DNA of 52,760 bases from JAVBNW01 sp031551255 (GCA_031551255.1 JAVBNW010000125.1:1-52760), one strand, 5' to 3'; shown: positions 1-8,368, counted from the stretch's first letter. Program-made: numbers and translations. The notes: generated by a model not told the origin, from the letters alone.

Positions 1-16
1 TCTTCCGCGATTTCCC

Positions 17-367
17 TTGTGTTCATTTCTCTGCACTCTCACTCGGCTTGATTTCACACCTGTGCTTTTTCTCGCCGTTTTGTGCTTATTCTATCATCCT
101 TCTCCTTGGCTAGACGAGGTGCGACTTCGCTTGACGCTTACTGTATACATACATAGAAACTCGCAAGGCCATCATGTCAATATACCACTTATTGGAGCAG
201 GGCAATCAGGCGTTTTTTTGGCACCGCAAGAAATTTTAGAATTACTTCTCCTATTAGTTAAAATAAAAAAAGACTTTGTGTTAACCAGCGGCATGACCAT
301 TGTGTTACATAAAGACTTGATGAACGAAATTAATCTTTATGAATTAGGCAAGTTATGGCGTTCGTGA
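17..367 (+). pseudogene. C-terminal remnant of a macro-domain-like protein (Thoeris ThsA/DUF6430-like)
   Basis: The last ~65 residues contain a block VNIPLIGAGQSG followed by helical and strand segments ending in TIVLHKD-like residues and an E-L-G-K-L-W tail. This resembles the C-terminal half of macro-domain-like proteins annotated as Thoeris ThsA macro domain (DUF6430), which bind ADP-ribose-type ligands. The first ~45 residues are hydrophobic, Pro/Leu/Phe-rich and do not look like that family, and no ribosome binding site precedes the TTG at 17. The gene therefore appears to have lost its N-terminal half, or to be joined to unrelated sequence. From about 130 onward the DNA is AT-rich, unlike the GC-rich genes downstream, which suggests foreign origin. 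No partner gene (TIR effector, ThsB) is visible. The family assignment rests on one motif block; the truncation is more certain. Confidence 0.45.
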
Positions 368-423
368 TTTAAGGTCTGACGTTGCTGAAAGCAAGAAAAA
401 TTATGACCATCTATCTTCTGAAA

Positions 424-499
424 TGTACACAAATCTGACCCTTATTTTGACCCTTTACAGATCGGATTGACCCCATTTTTGACCCTTTACACGATGAAA
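424..499 (+). mobile_element. putative IS21-family-like end (remnant)
   Basis: Begins TGTACACAAATCTGACCC and carries four TGACCC boxes starting at 436, 448, 468 and 480. The spacing is 12, 20 and 12 bases, so a 32-base unit is repeated twice in direct orientation. A 15-base copy, TTTTGACCCTTTACA, is identical at 445-459 and 477-491. Ends of IS21-family elements start with TG and contain several direct repeats bound by the transposase, so this fits an isolated IS end. No istA/istB-like gene lies within the window, so only a remnant, or one end of a long deleted element, is present. The identification as IS21 is inference; the repeats are directly visible. Confidence 0.4.
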
Positions 500-845
500 C
501 ACAACGTAACGCAATTTAACCAAATGACCTCACAACGCCCTAAAATAGGCATATCTCAAAAAGCATCGATACATGGCGACACTAAAAAAATCTGTGACCA
601 TCAAATTCAAATCCTGTTTCCAATTTCCCACGGCGTAATGCCACGGCAAAAATCTAGATTGTCAAGGATTTCGGGGAAGATTTTCACAGGAAACACTTAC
701 CCGTCCCTTGATAGTTTGGATATATCCTCGAAGACCGGGTCATACAACGCGGCAAACCTGCTTTACCAGCGGGCTTGCCGCATTGTGCTGTGCACGTCTT
801 TTGCCGCGCGGTTCGTTCTTTGGCGAAGGCGGCGGTTTTTGTCAT

Positions 846-966
846 CGAACCCAAAAATGAGAAAATCCGAGCGGCCCGGCACTACGCGCCTTCAAGAGGG
901 CCACCGGTGCTCTCTTCTTTTGGCGCGAAAAACACCCTCGCTCATCTCGTTTTCAGTTTGGGTTCG
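846..966. repeat. imperfect inverted repeat with ~70-base loop
   Basis: The arm at 846-871 (starting CGAACCCAAA) and the arm at 941-966 (ending TTTGGGTTCG) are imperfect reverse complements: the outer 10 bases are perfect and the inner part has several mismatches. The intervening ~69 bases are GC-rich. It could be a small miniature transposable element, or a structured 5' region upstream of the gene at 1231. No second copy occurs in the window. Confidence 0.45.
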
Positions 967-1230
967 GTAATCATGTGCCCTAAAAAATAATGAGTGAATG
1001 GAGTATTCTGGAAAGTAAATCGACGAAAAAAGCCAAATTTTAGTGATTGTGCCAAAAGTAGCTATTCTTTGGGTCGCCTAGAGTGTATAATAACACCACT
1101 ATGGTAGAGTAATATGGGCGCAAAGAACCGCATTTCGGCGATACGGCATCCACGTGATTCGTATAGAGCGAATACCTATGTTGATTCTTAATGATGCCCT
1201 TTGTTTTGATGTTTTTCGAGGAGGTTGCCC

Positions 1231-2709
1231 ATGTTTCGCGTATTGAGGCGGGTTATGGCAACGTTGCTTCTTGTCGCGTTGTGCGCTTTCTTTGCGTCGG
1301 CGTGCAAGCGACAGGAGAGTTTGCTCGACCCCGCCAATCCCGTTCACCTGACGGTATGGCATTACTATAACGGGCAGCAGCTTGTCGCATTTGACGAAAT
1401 GGTGAACAATTTCAACCAGACGCAGGGCCGCGAAACGGGCATATTCGTCGAATCGCTCAGCCAGGATAGCGTCAGCAATCTTGCCCAGATGGTGCTCGAT
1501 GCCGCGCGAGGCGCCGCCGGAGCGCCCCCGATGCCCCATATCTTTGGAACCTACCCCGACAGCGCGTATGGCGTGATGGCGATGGATAAGTTGACCGATC
1601 TGAGCGCTTATATGAGCCAGGAGGATATCGCGGAATATTTTCCTGATTTCTGGCAGGAAGGCGTGATCGACGGAACGCCGGTCATCTTTCCTATGGCAAA
1701 ATCCACCGAGGTGCTTTTCATCGATCAGAACGCATGGGATGCTTTTGCCGGCGCTATCGGCGAAGAGCGCGCCGCCGCGCAGTGCCTATCCACGTGGGAG
1801 GGCGTCGCCGAAACCGCCAAGGTTTATTATGAGTATACCGATGCGCTGACGTCGGATGTACCCCACGACGGCAAGGCTTTGCTCGGCATGGATTCCATCG
1901 CGAACTTTGTACTCGTGGCGATGAAACAGCAGGGTGTAGATTTTATGAGCAGCCAAGACGGAAAGGGAGCCGTCAATTTTGACGAGGGCGCGTTGCGCCG
2001 CCTATGGGATCTTTACTATCCGTCGATGGTGCGGGGCTATTTTTGCGCCGTAAGCCCCTACCGTTCGGACGACATGAAGATCGGGCTGCTGATGGGTTTT
2101 CTAGGTTCGAGCACGGGCAGCTCGTATTTTCCGGATGTCGTCACATTTGAAGACGGAACCCAGGCTAAGACACAGCTTACGGTGTTGCCCATGCCGGTGA
2201 TGAAGGGCGCGGACAGGGTTGTGGTGCAACAGGGAAGCGGCATGGCCGTTTCAAAATCCGATGAGCGGCACGAGTATGCATCGATAGAGTTTCTTAAGTG
2301 GCTCACGGATGCGCAGCGCAACCTCGAGTTTTCGATCGCCTCGGGATATATGCCGGTAAAAACCGAGGCTTTGCAGGGCGGTTTAATGGGCGAAACGCTC
2401 GACGATATGCAGGGTAGCGGCGATTTGGCCCGGCAAAAAATGGCCGCGACGTTCCGCGTCGCGCTTGAGGAAGTGGCCGACTATAGGCTTTACTATTCGC
2501 ACGCTTTTCCCGGCAGACTGAATATTCGCTATGAGCTGGACCGCTGGCAAAGCACGGCCGCCAAGGCCCGCGCCGATTTGCTTGCAGCCGTGGAGGCCGG
2601 AGCGGATTATGAAGAAGCGGTGGAAGCGGCCTGCGGTTTCGCGGCATTTAGCGCATGGATGGAAGACCTTAAAATTCAGATCGATATTGTTTTGGCCGAG
2701 GTCGAATAG
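1231..2709 (+). CDS. extracellular solute-binding lipoprotein (ABC family 1 type), orphan
   Basis: Predicted 492-residue lipoprotein. Basic N-terminus, hydrophobic segment and a lipobox-like F-A-S-A-C place the lipidated Cys at about residue 25. The mature part begins with VHLTVWHYYNGQQ, the first strand typical of family 1 sugar-binding proteins, and the EFLKWLTDAQRNLEFSIASGYMPV segment is typical of their C-terminal lobe. ATG 1231 is chosen because AGGAGG (1219-1224) lies 6 bases upstream; TTG 1225 would sit on top of it. No permease or ATPase is adjacent. The next gene, 169 bases downstream on the same strand, is a membrane GGDEF-EAL receptor, which suggests the protein delivers a ligand signal rather than, or as well as, transported substrate. 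Ligand unknown. Confidence 0.85.
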   Translation: MFRVLRRVMATLLLVALCAFFASACKRQESLLDPANPVHLTVWHYYNGQQLVAFDEMVNNFNQTQGRETGIFVESLSQDSVSNLAQMVLDAARGAAGAPPMPHIFGTYPDSAYGVMAMDKLTDLSAYMSQEDIAEYFPDFWQEGVIDGTPVIFPMAKSTEVLFIDQNAWDAFAGAIGEERAAAQCLSTWEGVAETAKVYYEYTDALTSDVPHDGKALLGMDSIANFVLVAMKQQGVDFMSSQDGKGAVNFDEGALRRLWDLYYPSMVRGYFCAVSPYRSDDMKIGLLMGFLGSSTGSSYFPDVVTFEDGTQAKTQLTVLPMPVMKGADRVVVQQGSGMAVSKSDERHEYASIEFLKWLTDAQRNLEFSIASGYMPVKTEALQGGLMGETLDDMQGSGDLARQKMAATFRVALEEVADYRLYYSHAFPGRLNIRYELDRWQSTAAKARADLLAAVEAGADYEEAVEAACGFAAFSAWMEDLKIQIDIVLAEVE

Positions 2710-2878
2710 GCGCGATGGCGCATGGAATCTTATAGCGCAATCCCGGGCCGCTTTTTATCGCGGATACGAAAAAGCCGCCTTGCGGAATCCTAAAAACTCA
2801 TTCAGGAACACTTCCGTTTTTCTTTCTTGCTTCATCGCCTAAAAATGGGTCGCAATCGCCAATACGGAGGGCTGCGTT

Positions 2879-5866
2879 TTGCTATCTTCACGACGGCATA
2901 CAAAAATAAAGCTGTCCATGCGGGGCATGCTGCTTATCATGATGTGCGCTTTGGCGTTCCTCGTGGCGTTGACGTTCAGCGCCGCAGTCTTTGCCGCAGG
3001 GCTCTTGCCTTCGCTCGACGACGCGGCATTTCGCACGCTTTACAACCATGCGGCGGATAACGTATCTCGCCTTTCGGCGGAGCTTACCGTGATTTCCCGC
3101 GCTGCCCGCACATCCGCCGACGGTATCGGCGAAGTTATGTACGCATACCAACAGCGCTTGGGCATGCCGGTTCAGGATATGCAGGGCAATGTAGAAGCGA
3201 TCGACGGCGCGCTTTCTGCATCGCTTCAGAGCATCATAGATTTTATGGATAACAACGCCGTCAATGGCGCATTTGTCATGCTCAATACATCATATACCGG
3301 CGATGGAAAGGCCGCGTCGCTGTATCTGCGCGATCCCACGCCCAGTATTCGCACCACCTCCGCCGACGATTACTCCATTTTCAGGGGCCATAAGCGCCTA
3401 TTAGCGGGAATAAATCTACCCTTGGATAAGAGTTGGGCATACGAACAGGCCCTAGATGTCGATGCAAACTTTTTTACCAATCCTCAGGAAGCCGCGAAAC
3501 AGAACCCTCGCGCCGACCGGCGCGATTGGGGATATTGGACCGAGCCCTTTCGACTTACCCAAGACGATTTTCAGGTCATTACCTTTACTACCCCTATCGT
3601 CGACGCGGCCGGCGAGACGCTCGGAGTCTTTGGAGTAGAGTTTTCCGTGCGCTATATGGAGCAGATCATGCCTAGGGATAACCTGCCCTTTGATAACGGG
3701 TTTTACATGCTCGGCGTGCTGGATAACCGCGCAATCGACACGCGCTTTCCGCTCTGCTCTTCGCCGGCCGGCTTGCGCTTTTTGATGGAACACCCTAATA
3801 GCGCGCCGTTTGTACCGGCCGCCGAGTCGCAACACTATGCGGTGTATGAAACTGCACAAGGAACCGGGTGCTTTTTGGCCTATGTTTCGCTTGGGCTGTA
3901 TGGGCAAAACTCTCCTTTTATCGGCGAGCAATATCACCTGTTCGCCATTGCCCCCAAGGATGAGGTGCTAAAAAACTCGCGCGATATTCGGGGCGGCATA
4001 GCCATGTCGCTTTGTATTGCCGTGGCGCTCGCTTTGGTGGGCGCGCTGCTGCTGAGTCGCGCGTTTTCCTCGCGCATCGAGCATCTCGTCGCCGAACTGC
4101 GCGGAGCTAACCCACAGCGGACGCTGGAGCTTTCGCCGACGGGCATTCGGGAGATCGACGAGTTGACGGACGTGATTAAAAACATGAGCGGCGATATCAT
4201 TCAGTATGCCGCGCGCATGACGACCATCGTCGATCTGGTCGGCATACCGCTGGGCGCGTTTGAGGTGGAGGAAGAAAAGCGGTATATCTATATGACCGAT
4301 TCGCTGTTTCGCCTGCTTGAGATCGATAGGCAAGAAGCTTCGGGCAATATGTTGCCCGAAGGTGTGCTCAAGAACTTCATACCGGGCATCGAATTGCCGA
4401 CTGAAGATAACGCCCATTGCGAGGTTGAGATCGTTCGCAATTCGCAAAAGACCGGCGAGGAGAAGTGGCTGCGCTTTCGCATGCTCAGGCAGGGCAAGCG
4501 GGTGTATGCGACCGTCATCGACATCACGGACGAAGTGCGCCAGAAGCGGTGGCTCGAGTTTGAGCGGGATTATGACCCGCTGACGAAGCTGCTGAACCGC
4601 AATGCCTACCCTTCCAAGATGAGCGCCCTGATCGAGCGTGAGCCGGAGCGCATGGGCGTGCTCATCTTCGGCGATTTGGATAACCTGAAATATATCAACG
4701 ATACCTTTGGGCACGATATGGGCGACCGCTACATTTGCATGGCGGCGACGGCGCTTTCCATGTTTGAAGAACATGGGGGAGTTGTGGCGCGAATATCGGG
4801 CGACGAGTTTGCGGTATACATACATGGGCATGGGAGCCGCGAGACGCTTCGCTACCTGGTCGACAACACCATGCGAAAAGTGCGCGATGTGCAAATGGAA
4901 CTGCCCGACGGCAACCGACAGAAGGTGCGCATTTCGATCGGCCTTTCCTACTACTCCATCGATGCTGAAAAAATCGAAACCCTGATACGCTATGCGGATT
5001 TCGCGATGTATGAGATCAAACACTCCGTCAAGGGGGGAACCCGCGAATTTAACCGCGATAGCTACGAAAAGAACAGCTTTATTTTGCATAAGCCCAGCCA
5101 GCTCGACCGGCTCATCGAGGGACGCCGGCTGCGCTTTGCATTCCAGCCCATCATCGACGCGCGCACCGGAGAGGTTTTTGCCTATGAGGCCCTGATGCGC
5201 CCGCAGATGCGCGAGTTCCACACCCCGATGGAGGTGCTCGCGCTCGCTAAAAGTCAATCGAAGCTCTATCAAATCGAGAAGCTAACGTTAAGCTGCGCAT
5301 TTCAATGGCTGGTCGAGCATGAGCAGGAAATCGCCGGGCAAAAGCTGTTTATCAACATGATCGCCAATCAACAGCTTTCGGAAGAGGATTTTGACGAGAT
5401 CTTCCAAAATCCTCCCGAAAAACGTGAAAACGTCGTTATGGAGATCACCGAGGGAGAGTACAGTGGCGATAGCCTCGTGGACAAGGTGGCGGCGATCCGC
5501 AAACACCGCTTTGGCCTTGCGGTTGACGACTTCGGCACAGGGTATAATAACGAGGTGCTGCTGCTCGAGGCGTCTCCGGATTATGTAAAAGTGGATATGT
5601 CCATCATCCATAACATCGATTCGGATCTTCAGCGGCAGCGCCTGATGCGGCAATTTGTCGACTATGCCCAAGCGAACGATATCCACCTCCTCGCGGAAGG
5701 CGTGGAGAACGCGCGCGAGCTGGAAACGGTGATCCGCCTGGGCGCGGATTATATTCAGGGCTTTTATGTGGGCAGGCCCGAGTTTGAGCTTGGGATGCAC
5801 AATGCCCGGGCGTGCGAGGAAGCCGCCGAATATTTTGCGAGACGCAACCAGGAGTTTGCCGGGTGA
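2879..5866 (+). CDS. membrane sensor diguanylate cyclase/phosphodiesterase (Cache-like, PAS-like, GGDEF, EAL)
   Basis: 995 residues. TM1 at about 17-40, an extracytoplasmic Cache-like sensor region at about 41-370, TM2 at about 371-393, a HAMP-like linker, a PAS-like segment at about 450-550, GGDEF at about 560-720 and EAL at about 735-975. The cyclase signature reads SGDEF (residues 640-644), a variant often compatible with activity. The EAL domain keeps EALMR (770), an N-containing NMIANQQ segment, ITEGE, DDFGTGYN (from 883), VKVDMS, AEGVEN and QGFYVGRP, so c-di-GMP hydrolysis is plausible. The TTG at 2879 is preceded by GGAGGG at a 7-base gap; an ATG at 2918 would cut the basic N-tail. Gene context links it to the lipoprotein upstream. 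The net direction of c-di-GMP turnover cannot be told from sequence. Confidence 0.93.
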   Translation: MLSSRRHTKIKLSMRGMLLIMMCALAFLVALTFSAAVFAAGLLPSLDDAAFRTLYNHAADNVSRLSAELTVISRAARTSADGIGEVMYAYQQRLGMPVQDMQGNVEAIDGALSASLQSIIDFMDNNAVNGAFVMLNTSYTGDGKAASLYLRDPTPSIRTTSADDYSIFRGHKRLLAGINLPLDKSWAYEQALDVDANFFTNPQEAAKQNPRADRRDWGYWTEPFRLTQDDFQVITFTTPIVDAAGETLGVFGVEFSVRYMEQIMPRDNLPFDNGFYMLGVLDNRAIDTRFPLCSSPAGLRFLMEHPNSAPFVPAAESQHYAVYETAQGTGCFLAYVSLGLYGQNSPFIGEQYHLFAIAPKDEVLKNSRDIRGGIAMSLCIAVALALVGALLLSRAFSSRIEHLVAELRGANPQRTLELSPTGIREIDELTDVIKNMSGDIIQYAARMTTIVDLVGIPLGAFEVEEEKRYIYMTDSLFRLLEIDRQEASGNMLPEGVLKNFIPGIELPTEDNAHCEVEIVRNSQKTGEEKWLRFRMLRQGKRVYATVIDITDEVRQKRWLEFERDYDPLTKLLNRNAYPSKMSALIEREPERMGVLIFGDLDNLKYINDTFGHDMGDRYICMAATALSMFEEHGGVVARISGDEFAVYIHGHGSRETLRYLVDNTMRKVRDVQMELPDGNRQKVRISIGLSYYSIDAEKIETLIRYADFAMYEIKHSVKGGTREFNRDSYEKNSFILHKPSQLDRLIEGRRLRFAFQPIIDARTGEVFAYEALMRPQMREFHTPMEVLALAKSQSKLYQIEKLTLSCAFQWLVEHEQEIAGQKLFINMIANQQLSEEDFDEIFQNPPEKRENVVMEITEGEYSGDSLVDKVAAIRKHRFGLAVDDFGTGYNNEVLLLEASPDYVKVDMSIIHNIDSDLQRQRLMRQFVDYAQANDIHLLAEGVENARELETVIRLGADYIQGFYVGRPEFELGMHNARACEEAAEYFARRNQEFAG

Positions 5867-5946
5867 GGCGACGGGCCTAGGGCCGAACTCCCGGCACTGG
5901 ATGCGCCGCGGTATAAATGCATGCAGAAAGTGAAAGGAGAACGCCT

Positions 5947-6495
5947 ATGCAGAAGCGTTTGTTGATCGTCGTGGATTATCAGGTAGATTTTGTCGCCGAC
6001 GACGGCGTCTTGACCGCCGGGAAGCCCGCACAGGCGCTGGAAGGCTTTATCGACCGCCGGGCGGAAGAGTATCTGGCAAATGGCTGGAATGTGGCGTTTA
6101 CGCAGGACACCCATTGCCGGGAAAGCTTCAGCCGGCATCCCGAAAGCGCAGCGTTTCCATTCCACTGTGAAAAGGGAAGGCCCGGATGGGAAATCTTCGG
6201 CGAACCCGCCCGTCATATCGGTAAGCCGCGCGTGGAAACGATCGAGAAATCCGCCTATTGCCCCGCGTTTTCGGTGGTGGAGCGATGGGTGGCTTCGTAC
6301 GATATCATCGAGCTTGTCGGCGTCGCAACGGATATATGCGTATTGCATACGGCGGTAGGCCTGTATACCGCCAAGGTAGAGGGCCTAAGCGATGTAGGGC
6401 TCATCGTCAGGGAAGAGGGCTGCGCTTCGTTCAACCCGGCCGGGCACGCATTTGCCATCGAGCACATGCGCACCACGCTGGGCATGCAGATGTAG
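5947..6495 (+). CDS. isochorismatase-family cysteine hydrolase
   Basis: 182 residues, full length for the compact cysteine hydrolase family. The catalytic triad of the family is visible as D10 (VVDYQVDF), K101 (IEKSAY) and C131 (GVATDICVLHTA), with the usual cis-peptide-type GVATD before the cysteine. Members hydrolyse amides or vinyl ethers (nicotinamidase, isochorismatase, ureidoacrylate hydrolase). TQDTH after strand 2 is reminiscent of nicotinamidase, where such residues help bind the metal, so nicotinamidase activity is a reasonable guess but not shown. ATG 5947 follows AAAGGAGA. It sits 80 bases after the GGDEF-EAL gene and is closed by a strong terminator at 6529-6565. Confidence 0.85.
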   Translation: MQKRLLIVVDYQVDFVADDGVLTAGKPAQALEGFIDRRAEEYLANGWNVAFTQDTHCRESFSRHPESAAFPFHCEKGRPGWEIFGEPARHIGKPRVETIEKSAYCPAFSVVERWVASYDIIELVGVATDICVLHTAVGLYTAKVEGLSDVGLIVREEGCASFNPAGHAFAIEHMRTTLGMQM

Positions 6496-6528
6496 GGCGC
6501 GTCTCTGAACCATGATTTAGGCTGCCCA

Positions 6529-6565
6529 AAGACCCCTTACCGCCACGGTAAGGGGTCTTCTTTTT
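6529..6565 (+). terminator. rho-independent terminator
   Basis: A perfect 14-base stem (6529-6542 with 6546-6559), 3-base loop CCA, then C and five Ts at 6561-6565. It closes the transcript of the cysteine hydrolase gene. Confidence 0.9.
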
Positions 6566-6665
6566 GTGCGGTCACGATATATCGACGTTTAAGATATAGA
6601 TGGCCTTAAGGCGCAATAGTATGCCATGTGAATAGATCCTTGCGCTGCACAGGGAGGGATATTCG

Positions 6666-6932
6666 CTATGTTACGTCGTGCCGCGGATTTTTCGATACGA
6701 GCTCTACCGCCTGCACGATCGCCGTAATGACTTCCGCTTTTTCCTGCTCGCGGCTGAGGGTAAAACGGGTAAGCGCCGCGCCGCTTGTGCGAACTACATA
6801 GCGCGGAGGGAGGCGATTGAGCGCGAGTGCGATCATATCCATGCGGCATTTTTCACATTTACAGCAATCATACATGCTCAATACGCTGTCGATCGTTTCG
6901 GTTACGCATTCTACCATAATGTTGATGAGCAA
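6666..6932 (-). CDS. ComFB-like small cysteine-rich protein
   Basis: 88 residues from the proposed TTG at 6932. The core DCCKCEKCRMDMIALALN followed by LPPRYV is the signature of the late-competence ComFB family: a CxxC motif, an [D]-x-x-A-L-A-L-N helix and the L-P-P-R-Y-V turn. ComFB-type proteins in some bacteria have been linked to competence, and homologues in other phyla bind c-di-GMP. That would fit the nearby GGDEF-EAL receptor, but it is inference. TTG 6932 has GGAGG 8 bases upstream; GTG 6941 overlaps that ribosome site and ATG 6917 is too far away. It is a single gene, divergent from rhaA, with no comFA or comFC nearby. Confidence 0.8.
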   Translation of the reverse strand: MLINIMVECVTETIDSVLSMYDCCKCEKCRMDMIALALNRLPPRYVVRTSGAALTRFTLSREQEKAEVITAIVQAVELVSKNPRHDVT

Positions 6933-6982
6933 ATGCCACACCTCCGGCGCGGGAGCTATTGGAAACGGCCGCGTCCGCGTTT

Positions 6983-7011
6983 ATGATAGCTTGTTTCCAT
7001 AAAAAATGCAA
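6983..7011 (-). promoter_or_regulatory. promoter of the ComFB-like gene
   Basis: On the minus strand TTGCAT (7006-7011) and TATCAT (6983-6988) are separated by exactly 17 bases, about 50 bases upstream of the TTG start. The -10 box matches 5 of 6 consensus positions; the -35 box is weaker. Confidence 0.5.
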
Positions 7012-7014
7012 TAT

Positions 7015-7031
7015 GTATAGATATCCTATAC
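7015..7031. promoter_or_regulatory. palindromic operator candidate between comFB-like gene and rhaA
   Basis: GTATAG at 7015-7020 and CTATAC at 7026-7031 form a perfect 6-base inverted repeat around ATATC. It lies between the divergent minus-strand promoter and a TATAAT at 7051-7056 that could serve rhaA (possible -35 TATACA at 7027-7032, 18-base spacer). Position and symmetry suggest a repressor site; the regulator is unknown. Confidence 0.4.
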
Positions 7032-7091
7032 AACAGGGGAACAAAAGCGCTATAATATAAGGTAGATCAACGCGAAAGGCGGGCGGCTATC

Positions 7092-8342
7092 GTGGACAAG
7101 GCGATATATGCATGGGCGCTTAATCAATACGCGCAACTCGGCGTCGATGTTGAGGAGGCGCTTAGAAAGCTTGACGGCACGCCGCTGTCGATTCATTGCT
7201 GGCAGGGCGACGACGTGCGCGGTTTCGAGAAGGCCGACGTACAGCTCACCGGCGGCATACAGGCCACCGGCAACTATCCCGGCCGCGCCCGGACGATCGA
7301 CGAACTTCAAAAAGATCTCTCCTTCGCCCTGTCGATGATTCCGGGCGAAAACAAGGTGAGCCTGCACGCGATTTATCTGGACAACGGCGGCACGTTTATC
7401 GACCGCGACGCGATCGAACCTAAGCACTTCGCCTCTTGGGCGGATTGGGCCGTTGCCGAGAAAATTGGGCTGGATTTTAACTCTTCGTTCTTTTCCCACG
7501 AAAAGAGCGAGGAGGGGACGCTTACGCATCCTAATGCCGCGGTGCGCGAGTTCTGGATCGAGCATGCCGTGCGCTGCCGCAAAATCGGCAAGTATCTGGC
7601 CGAGCGCACCGGAAAGCTGTGCGTGAACAATTTGTGGATCGCCGACGGCGCGAAGGAGATTCCGGTGGACACCCTGTCGCCCCGGCTGCGCCTGAAGGAA
7701 AGCCTCGACCGCGCCTTTGCCGAGAAGATCGACCCCGCGCTTCACAAGGATGCGGTCGAATCCAAGCTGTTCGGCATCGGCTCCGAGGCGTACGTGCCCG
7801 GCTCTCACGAGTTTTACATGGGCTATGCGATGCAAAACCCCGACGTGCTTTTGTGCCTGGATGCCGGACACTTCCACCCGACGGAGACGGTCTCCTACAA
7901 GCTGTCGGCGCTGCTTTGCTATCTTAAGGAAATGCTTTTGCATGTGAGCAGGCCCGTGCGCTGGGATAGCGACCACGTCGTGCTCTTTGACGAGGAGACG
8001 CAAAGGATCATGCGCGAAGTCGTCCGGGCGGATGCGCTCGATAGAGTCTACATCGCCACCGACTACTTCGATGCGTCCATCAACCGCATCGCCGCATGGT
8101 GCATCGGCGCGCGCAACACGAAAAAGGCGCTTTTACAGGCGCTGCTCGAGCCGACCCAGCGCTTGCGCGAAATGGCACAGGATGGAGACCTTACCGGCGT
8201 GCTGGTCCTTTCTCAGGAGGCGCTTACATTGCCGCTGGGCATCGTGTGGGATTACTACTGCCAATCGCGCGGCGTTCTTCGGGGCGATGGGCTGATGAAC
8301 AGCATTCGGGATTATGAGCTAAGGGAGCTTTCCAAGCGGTAA
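7092..8342 (+). CDS. rhaA: L-rhamnose isomerase
   Basis: 416 residues, full length for the family. RhaA converts L-rhamnose to L-rhamnulose, using Mn2+/Zn2+ in a TIM barrel. Recognisable features are LSIHCWQGDDV near the N-terminus, FNSSFFSH, HDAVESKLFGIGSEAYVPGSHEFY-type sequence (here with K-D-A-V-E) and the metal-site strand CLDAGHFHPTE. GTG 7092 gives the usual N-terminus; upstream purines are AAAGG then GGGCGG. No rhaB, rhaD, rhamnose mutarotase or transporter is adjacent, so it is an orphan of the pathway here. The downstream palindromic repeat separates it from the leucine operon. Confidence 0.93.
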   Translation: MDKAIYAWALNQYAQLGVDVEEALRKLDGTPLSIHCWQGDDVRGFEKADVQLTGGIQATGNYPGRARTIDELQKDLSFALSMIPGENKVSLHAIYLDNGGTFIDRDAIEPKHFASWADWAVAEKIGLDFNSSFFSHEKSEEGTLTHPNAAVREFWIEHAVRCRKIGKYLAERTGKLCVNNLWIADGAKEIPVDTLSPRLRLKESLDRAFAEKIDPALHKDAVESKLFGIGSEAYVPGSHEFYMGYAMQNPDVLLCLDAGHFHPTETVSYKLSALLCYLKEMLLHVSRPVRWDSDHVVLFDEETQRIMREVVRADALDRVYIATDYFDASINRIAAWCIGARNTKKALLQALLEPTQRLREMAQDGDLTGVLVLSQEALTLPLGIVWDYYCQSRGVLRGDGLMNSIRDYELRELSKR

Positions 8343-8368
8343 AACCCGCGCCGCGAAGCGGCGCAAGC

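Larger units (their letters stand above)
368..1230. other. gene-poor, partly AT-rich interval
   Basis: About 860 bases without a convincing gene. The left half (to ~720) is AT-rich and holds iterated TGACCC boxes. The right half is GC-richer and holds a 26-base inverted repeat. The long open frame at 467-970 has no ribosome binding site, no recognisable motif and a low-complexity Arg/Ser-rich translation, so I treat it as non-coding. A TATAAT at 1086-1091 could be the -10 box of the binding-protein gene at 1231, but no good -35 box is placed correctly. Confidence 0.6.

Noticed and set aside
467..970. 167-residue open frame
   Set aside because: No ribosome binding site, Arg/Ser-rich low-information translation, and it runs across the TGACCC boxes and the inverted repeat.
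3968..5272. 434-residue open frame on the minus strand
   Set aside because: It is the antisense of the GGDEF-EAL gene; its His/Leu/Ala-rich content is typical of shadow frames in GC-rich DNA.
7050..8003. 317-residue minus-strand open frame over rhaA
   Set aside because: Antisense shadow of a clearly conserved gene, with no motif of its own.
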